Shown in pieces: positions 33,775 through 37,914 of a DNA stretch of 37,914 nt. Below the pieces are notes generated by a model. That model was not told the DNA's origin, ran no database searches, and saw nothing but the letters and a program-made list of their open reading frames with translations. Made by a program: the position numbers and the translations under genes. This DNA is from Acidimicrobiaceae bacterium (GTDB lineage: Bacteria > Actinomycetota > Acidimicrobiia > Acidimicrobiales > Aldehydirespiratoraceae), in the NCBI GenBank assembly GCA_009843735.1, contig VYCW01000122.1, forward strand, positions 1 through 37,914. The letters run 5' to 3'. Positions within the stretch are counted from its first letter, which is position 1. Each line of letters opens with the position of its first letter.

Positions 33775-34170
33775 GGGGCTGACCGGTTTCGACGTCGGGA
33801 CCAGGAGGCCGCGGAGTGCGACCGGAGTTGCTCAGACTCCCTAAACGGGGCAACCAAAGAGACGCCGATGACGACGCTCTCGTTCTCGTCGCCTGATCTG
33901 AACTGATCTAGCTACGAGAATCATCGCGACCAGCAATGGCACGCGGGGCCAGACCGCTGCAGCCTGGCACCAGAAGCAGCGGTGGACGGCAGGGAAAGAC
34001 CCGCTGACGGCAGGCAAAGACCGCTGGCACCGGAGGAAGATCCGGCGGCCGGATCCTCGGATCCCCACGACCCGGCGTGGCGGCAGCCGCAAGCCGCAAG
34101 CTCGGGAATGGTCGTAGCGAGCCCGGCAACCGCCTGACGGACGGGAGTTCGATTCTCCCCAGCTCCACCA
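33775..34170 (+). ncRNA. ssrA: tmRNA (SsrA)
   Basis: A 396-nt transfer-messenger RNA. The 5' end GGGGCTGACCGGTTTCGACG is the conserved tmRNA start; GGGGCTG pairs with CAGCTCC near the 3' end to make the acceptor stem. The T arm GGGAG-TTCGATT-CTCCC and encoded CCA at 34168-34170 complete the tRNA-like domain. The tag reading frame is at 33864-33896. Its neighbour smpB supports the call. The 3' end of tmRNA genes is a common integration site, and degenerate mobile DNA follows here, but no second copy of the 3' end (att) was seen in the window. Confidence 0.93.
33864..33896 (+). other. tmRNA tag-peptide reading frame
   Basis: Starting at the GCC at 33864 the frame reads ADDDALVLVA and ends at TGA (33894-33896). 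Alanine as first residue and the upstream AGAC fit tmRNA resume rules. The end LVLVA differs from the usual ALAA/LAA. Another frame starting at GCA in GGGGCAACC gives no tag-like end, so this one is preferred. Confidence 0.6.
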
Positions 34171-34176
34171 CCGGGA

Positions 34177-34212
34177 TGGTTCACACCAATGGCCATTTGT
34201 GGTTCACACCAA
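34177..34212. repeat. paired 13-bp direct repeats around a 10-bp palindrome
   Basis: TGGTTCACACCAA occurs at 34177-34189 and 34200-34212, 23 bp apart, with the perfect palindrome AATGGCCATT at 34188-34197 between and overlapping. It lies 7 bases after the tmRNA. It resembles an insertion-sequence end or an operator; neither is established. Confidence 0.6.
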
Positions 34213-34597
34213 ACCCGCCGACGGCGTCCTGGGGCTGATTCTGCTCAGAACCAGTTGAACCTGAGGGGCTTTCCCTACATGAGTGGCGAAGGCTGCTGGC
34301 GCTCCCCGCGCTCGGGCGCATGAGGGCGATCTATGGGGGCGCTCTAGGTGGTGTTGGCGCTCCAGCGCTCGGCTCGTCGTCAGGGTCGGGCTCGGAAGAG
34401 TGAATTGGTCGTTCAGAGTGGTTTGGAGGTTGCGGGCAACAGCTTGGAACAAGGCATTGAGCGCCGGCGGCTCCTGGTTCGGCAATCGGCACTTCTTGGG
34501 GTCGAACCCTCCCTGGATCCTGATTGTGCCGAACCCACGGCTAGTCCTGGCGGGGCGACACAGCAGCACCACGCCTTAGGCGCAAGGGTGCCAGGTG
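34213..34597. other. no gene recognised; degenerate intergenic DNA
   Basis: Reading frames of 98-123 codons exist on both strands here but none shows a family signature, a start signal or codon bias like the neighbours. Together with the direct repeats before it and the transposase fragment after it, this stretch looks like the worn remains of an inserted element. Confidence 0.5.
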
Positions 34598-34601
34598 CTG
34601 A

Positions 34602-34787
34602 CAGCAGCGCCGGGCTGGCCGGATCGCAGCTATGGTTGTGGGCGAGATCGACAAGGCGACCCTGCGAGGGTTCGTCGCCAATCACGCGGGGGCGGACGCG
34701 ATGGCCGGCACCGGCGAACACAGCGGCTATCGGGGCCTGACCCGCCACGGGACAGTCGGCCGTTTCGTGGCCGGGCACGCCGTCTAG
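34602..34787 (+). pseudogene. IS1595/ISXO2-type transposase fragment
   Basis: From 34632 the frame reads MVVGEIDKATLRGFVANHAG and then GTGEHSGYRGLTRHGTV before stopping at 34785-34787. In ISXO2-type DDE transposases the matching stretch is K-x-x-T-L-R-x-F-V-x-x-H, then YTDEHSxYxGL, then a histidine-rich HSxGEYVRG and the ESFW region. Here Y-T-D is lost (AGTGEHSGY) and the rest of the catalytic domain is missing, so it is a dead fragment of about 60 codons. The identification is by eye from the aligned motif. Confidence 0.55.
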
Positions 34788-34788
34788 C

Positions 34789-36036
34789 ATGGAGGAGGTC
34801 GCCGCTGCCGCCGTTGCCTTGGAGGCTCGAACGGTGATCGATCCGGCAGTCTGGGCCGATCCCTATCCGTTCTATGAGAGGCTCCGCCGGGAGCGTCCCG
34901 TGTGGCTGGTGCCGGGACTCGATTTGGCCTACGTCGCCACCCACGATCTCATCGTGGACGCCGTCCGCCGGATCGACGATTTCTCCAGCCACCTCGACAT
35001 GCTGGTCATCACCGGCGACGACGGCTACCCCGACTTGTTCCACACCGAAGAGTTCGGCGAGGGCACCACCACCCTGGCCACCGCCGACCCGCCCGAGCAC
35101 ACCGTTCACCGCAGCCTGGTATTCCCCGAGTTGGTCGCCCGCCGCATGGAGGCCATGCGGCCCGAGATCGAGGTCTTCATCGACGAGCGGCTGGCCGTCG
35201 CCCGATCCCAGGGGACCAGGGTGGAGTGGGCCAACACCGTTGCCCATCCTGTGCCCGCCCGGGTCATCGGACGGCTTATTGGCTTGCCCGACGAAGACTG
35301 GCCCCAGGTGATGAAGTGGGCCCTCGACGGCGGCAGGGTGCTGGCAGGCGTGTTCACTCGGCAGGACCTCATCGCCTTGACCAAAGAGCCGAACGGGGCG
35401 AACAGGTTTCTGTACACCAAGCTGAGTGAAGCCAGCAACGATCCCGGCGACGACCTCTTAGGGGTGTGCGCCCAAGCGGTGGCCAGCGGCGATCTGGACG
35501 TGCGCGACGCCGTCGGCACCCTCACCGTGCTGCTCGGCGCCGGCGGAGAATCCACTGCATCGCTGATCGGGAACGCCGTGCGGATGCTGGCCGACGATCC
35601 CTCCCTTCAGGAGCAAGTCCGGGCCGACCACGGCCTCATCGAGCGCTTCATCGAGGAAGCCGTACGGCTCGAATCGCCGTTTCGAGGCCACTACCGCCAG
35701 GTGAAGCGCGACTGCGAACTGGGGGGCTTCACCCTCACTGCTGGCACCACCGCTTTCTTGCTGTGGTCGTCGGCCAACCGCGACCCGGCCGAGTTCGACC
35801 GGCCCGACGAAGTGGTTCTGGACCGCCGCATACCCCGCAGCCACCTGGCCTTTGGACGGGGCATCCACCACTGCGTAGGCGCTCCGCTGGCCCGCCTGGA
35901 GACCCTCTGCTCGCTTGAGCGTCTGCTGCAAGACACCTCATGGTTCAGTTTGGCCGACGACGACCAGCCCCGCTGGGAGAAGAGCATGTTCGTGCGCCGC
36001 CACGAGCACCTCCCCCTGGACGTGACCTGGAACTAG
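34789..36036 (+). CDS. cytochrome P450
   Basis: A 415-residue soluble bacterial P450 monooxygenase. The heme-ligand motif is FGRGIHHCVGAP with Cys362; the K-helix ExxR is Glu290-Arg293; the I-helix reads LGAGGEST (250-256), with Glu254 then Ser255 where Thr is usual, which may change proton delivery. The N-terminal VWADPYPFYERLRRERPV is typical. The ATG at 34789 has no upstream ribosome binding site; GTG at 34834 preceded by TTGGAGG is a strong alternative start (400 residues). No ferredoxin or reductase gene is adjacent. It follows transposase debris, so it may have been gained with it. The substrate is unknown. Confidence 0.92.
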   Translation: MEEVAAAAVALEARTVIDPAVWADPYPFYERLRRERPVWLVPGLDLAYVATHDLIVDAVRRIDDFSSHLDMLVITGDDGYPDLFHTEEFGEGTTTLATADPPEHTVHRSLVFPELVARRMEAMRPEIEVFIDERLAVARSQGTRVEWANTVAHPVPARVIGRLIGLPDEDWPQVMKWALDGGRVLAGVFTRQDLIALTKEPNGANRFLYTKLSEASNDPGDDLLGVCAQAVASGDLDVRDAVGTLTVLLGAGGESTASLIGNAVRMLADDPSLQEQVRADHGLIERFIEEAVRLESPFRGHYRQVKRDCELGGFTLTAGTTAFLLWSSANRDPAEFDRPDEVVLDRRIPRSHLAFGRGIHHCVGAPLARLETLCSLERLLQDTSWFSLADDDQPRWEKSMFVRRHEHLPLDVTWN

Positions 36037-36054
36037 CCCCCTGCCTTAGGGGGC
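36036..36054 (+). terminator. hairpin at the end of the P450 gene
   Basis: A perfect 7-bp stem GCCCCCT/AGGGGGC with a 5-nt loop (GCCTT) starts at the last base of the P450 stop codon. It lacks a T tract, as is common for high-GC actinobacterial terminators. Confidence 0.45.
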
Positions 36055-36081
36055 GACGACCGGAAGGTACAGTGACGCGCC

Positions 36082-37914
36082 ATGAGCCGCCCGCTCGACC
36101 GGTTCAGCCGGCTGGTCACGGCCCGCCCGTACATCACGATCGTCGTCCTCCTGCTAGTCACTGTCGTGCTGGCCGCGGGGGCGACCCGCCGCCTGCCCCC
36201 GGTCGAGGGAGCCTCGGTGGCGTTCCTTCCCCCGGGGAGCGCCATCGCCACCGCGGTGGAGGAACTGGACGAGTTCTTCGGGGAGTCCGGCGACGTGAGC
36301 GTGGTGACGCTGGTGTTCCGCGGCGAAGCGCTCACCCCGGGAGGGCTCGCCCAGATGGACGCCCTCCTCGACAGCATCCTGGCCAGCCCGGGCGTGGCGG
36401 AGCTGCTGGCACCCGCCGATCCGATCATCGCGCCCACATTGGTGATCGAGGCCTTGGGCGGGGTCGACGCCGCGTCGGCCACCCAGGACGAGATCGACTC
36501 CCTCCTCGGCGTCCCTGAAATCGGAGGCGCGCTGGCCGCCATGGGCGGGAGCGACACGGACGGCACGACCATCACCATCGCCAGCATCCGCCTGACCGAC
36601 ACGGGCGACACCAGAGTCCAGGACGTCGAGAGGAGGATCGACGAGTTGGCGACCGGCTCGGCCGGCCCCCTGCGAGTCAGCAGCCTCTCGACCATCGTGA
36701 TCGAGGACGAGTACTCCGACGCCATCGAGACAGGGATGGGGCAACTGGTCGGGGTGGCCCTGCTGCTGATCGCGGCGCTGATCGTGCTCTTCCTGAGAAG
36801 GCTGTCCGACCTGCTGCTCACGCTGGTGGGCCTCGTCTTCTCGCTGGTCTGGATCATCGGGGCGGAGGGCTGGCTCGGGCCGGACGCGCTGGGCTGGATC
36901 GGTCCTCCGAGCTCGCTGACGGCGATGGTGCCGATCATCGTGATCAGCCTCACGGTCGACTACGCGATCCAGGCCGTGTCGCACTACCGCGAGCGGCTGG
37001 TCGAGGGCGAGCCGGTGATCCAGGCGGTCCGGACAGGACTGCGCAACGTCGCCGTGCCGCTCTCGCTGGCCGCCGTCACCACCATCGCGAGCTTCCTGGC
37101 CACCCTGTTCTCCCCGATCGACGTGATCGGCGACTTCGGCGTCGTCGCCGGCCTCGGAGTCGGACTGAGCCTGATCGTGATGCTCACGCTGGTGCCGGCC
37201 GGACGGACGATCATCGACCGGCGACGCGAGGCCCGCGGCAAGCTGCGGCCGGCCCGGCCGGTCTCGGGCGCGCTGCCCGGGATCGAGCGGGTGGCGAGGG
37301 TTCTCGGCGCGAGCGTGGCCCGCCGGCCGGCGCCCTACCTCATCGGTGTGCTGGCCGTGACCATCGGGATGGGGATCGCGGCCACAGGCCTCCACTCGGA
37401 ATTCAGCATCCGCGAGATCCTTCCCCGCGGCGGGACCGTGATGGACGACCTGGAGACCCTCGACGCGGCCGTCGGGGGGTCCACGGAGCTGGCCAGCGTG
37501 CTGGTGAGAGCCGAGGCCACCGAGACCCGCACCCTGCTGAACGTGCAGGAGCTCACCGACGCCTTCGCGGACCCGCAGCGGCGCCCCCAGGCGGCCACGG
37601 GGCCCATGGAGACAACCTACGTGTCGCTCCTGAACGACTGGACCAACGACAGCGGGCAGCCCGGCGACAAGTACGACGCCGAACTGGCCGCGATCTTCTC
37701 CGAGGCGTCGGCCGGAGTCCAACTCGATCCGCTAATGATGCGACTGTTGCTGCACAGGCTCGATGAGATGGATCCGGCCCTGGACCACGTCCTGGCCAAC
37801 AATCCCGCCGGCATCGACGCCATCCTGCTCCAGTTCCCGACCTACACCGATGACCCGGGAGCCACCGCGGTGCTCCAGGAGGAGATCGAAGCGCTGTGGT
37901 CCGGCGACGACGAG
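36082..37914 (+). CDS. RND/MMPL-family transporter, 3' end cut by the window
   Basis: The frame is open for 611 codons to the window edge. Helix 1 (17-34, TIVVLLLVTVVLAAG) is followed by an extracytoplasmic domain to about 218, then helices 2-6 (about 220-375). ISLTVDYAIQAVSHYRE at 288-303 matches the MMPL pattern VDYxIxxxSRYRE, with Asp293 as the likely proton relay. A second helix begins near 417 and a second periplasmic loop follows, so about half of a duplicated RND fold is seen. Such proteins export lipids or small hydrophobic molecules; the cargo is unknown. TACAGT (36068-36073) lies 8 nt before the ATG. It is 45 bases after the P450 gene, which is closed by a hairpin, so it likely has its own promoter. 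Confidence 0.88.
   Translation, partial: MSRPLDRFSRLVTARPYITIVVLLLVTVVLAAGATRRLPPVEGASVAFLPPGSAIATAVEELDEFFGESGDVSVVTLVFRGEALTPGGLAQMDALLDSILASPGVAELLAPADPIIAPTLVIEALGGVDAASATQDEIDSLLGVPEIGGALAAMGGSDTDGTTITIASIRLTDTGDTRVQDVERRIDELATGSAGPLRVSSLSTIVIEDEYSDAIETGMGQLVGVALLLIAALIVLFLRRLSDLLLTLVGLVFSLVWIIGAEGWLGPDALGWIGPPSSLTAMVPIIVISLTVDYAIQAVSHYRERLVEGEPVIQAVRTGLRNVAVPLSLAAVTTIASFLATLFSPIDVIGDFGVVAGLGVGLSLIVMLTLVPAGRTIIDRRREARGKLRPARPVSGALPGIERVARVLGASVARRPAPYLIGVLAVTIGMGIAATGLHSEFSIREILPRGGTVMDDLETLDAAVGGSTELASVLVRAEATETRTLLNVQELTDAFADPQRRPQAATGPMETTYVSLLNDWTNDSGQPGDKYDAELAAIFSEASAGVQLDPLMMRLLLHRLDEMDPALDHVLANNPAGIDAILLQFPTYTDDPGATAVLQEEIEALWSGDDE

Noticed and set aside
34204..34579. Overlapping frames of 98-123 codons on both strands downstream of ssrA
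   Set aside because: No recognisable motif, start signal or codon bias; treated as degenerate intergenic DNA.

Overview
This is a high-GC, GTG-rich chromosomal segment from an actinobacterium, most likely an uncultured member of class Acidimicrobiia. That placement is an inference. It rests on the actinobacterial gene order around cysM and rph (cysM, MBL-fold cAMP phosphodiesterase, rph, rdgB, with a JAMM protease 4 kb away, as in the Mycobacterium Rv1334-Rv1341 block), an Mtb-like MenB, a fused PutA, an SLH/RCC1 surface protein and very frequent leaderless starts. Nearly all of the DNA is coding and looks chromosomal rather than phage or plasmid. The only mobile-element traces are intergenic hairpin repeats and a transposase fragment behind the tmRNA gene.

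Layout. 1-196: 5' end of gltB (minus). 385-4959: potassium uptake operon trkA-trkH-trkH (minus) with two divergent TrkH paralogues. 4997-5587: 5-formyl-THF cyclo-ligase, divergent from hppA (5641-7749), a membrane pyrophosphatase with K+-dependence residues. 7828-9836: Zn alcohol dehydrogenase and a PfkB-like kinase (minus). 9914-10816: menB. 10817-11033: tandem hairpin repeats. 11049-14345: putA (minus). 14476-14720: a second hairpin dimer exactly enclosed by 45-bp direct repeats copied from the end of the next gene, an acyl-CoA dehydrogenase. 15810-18532: a TrmA/RlmD-type RNA methyltransferase, rpe and clpP. 18601-18686: tRNA-Leu(UAG). 18728-19961: DUF1801 and SDR genes. 19994-24116: alkylsulfatase-like enzyme and a secreted SLH/RCC1 protein. 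24182-26721: rpmB-rpmG, cAMP-phosphodiesterase-like MBL protein, rph, rdgB. 26801-27748: cysM. 27771-30719: two tandem MFS exporters. 30764-32101: a MaoC-alpha/beta-hydrolase fusion. 32098-34170: mec, smpB, a PQ-loop membrane gene and the tmRNA. 34171-34788: degenerate DNA with an IS1595-type transposase fragment. 34789-36036: cytochrome P450. 36082-end: RND/MMPL transporter, cut by the window edge.

How the parts fit. The Trk genes bring in K+, which the neighbouring pyrophosphatase is predicted to need. CysM keeps the arginine tied to O-phosphoserine use, and Mec is the protease that trims the CysO-cysteine product, so a CysO-type cysteine pathway is likely although cysO itself is not in the window. 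smpB and ssrA (trans-translation) sit together, and clpP supplies a protease likely to take tagged proteins. Many operon heads carry TANNNT 6-8 nt before the start codon with no Shine-Dalgarno sequence, so leaderless transcription appears common. The items most worth follow-up are the hairpin-repeat family with its 45-bp duplication, the MaoC-hydrolase fusion, the operator-like palindromes at the alcohol dehydrogenase and cysM promoters, and the unusual tmRNA tag.
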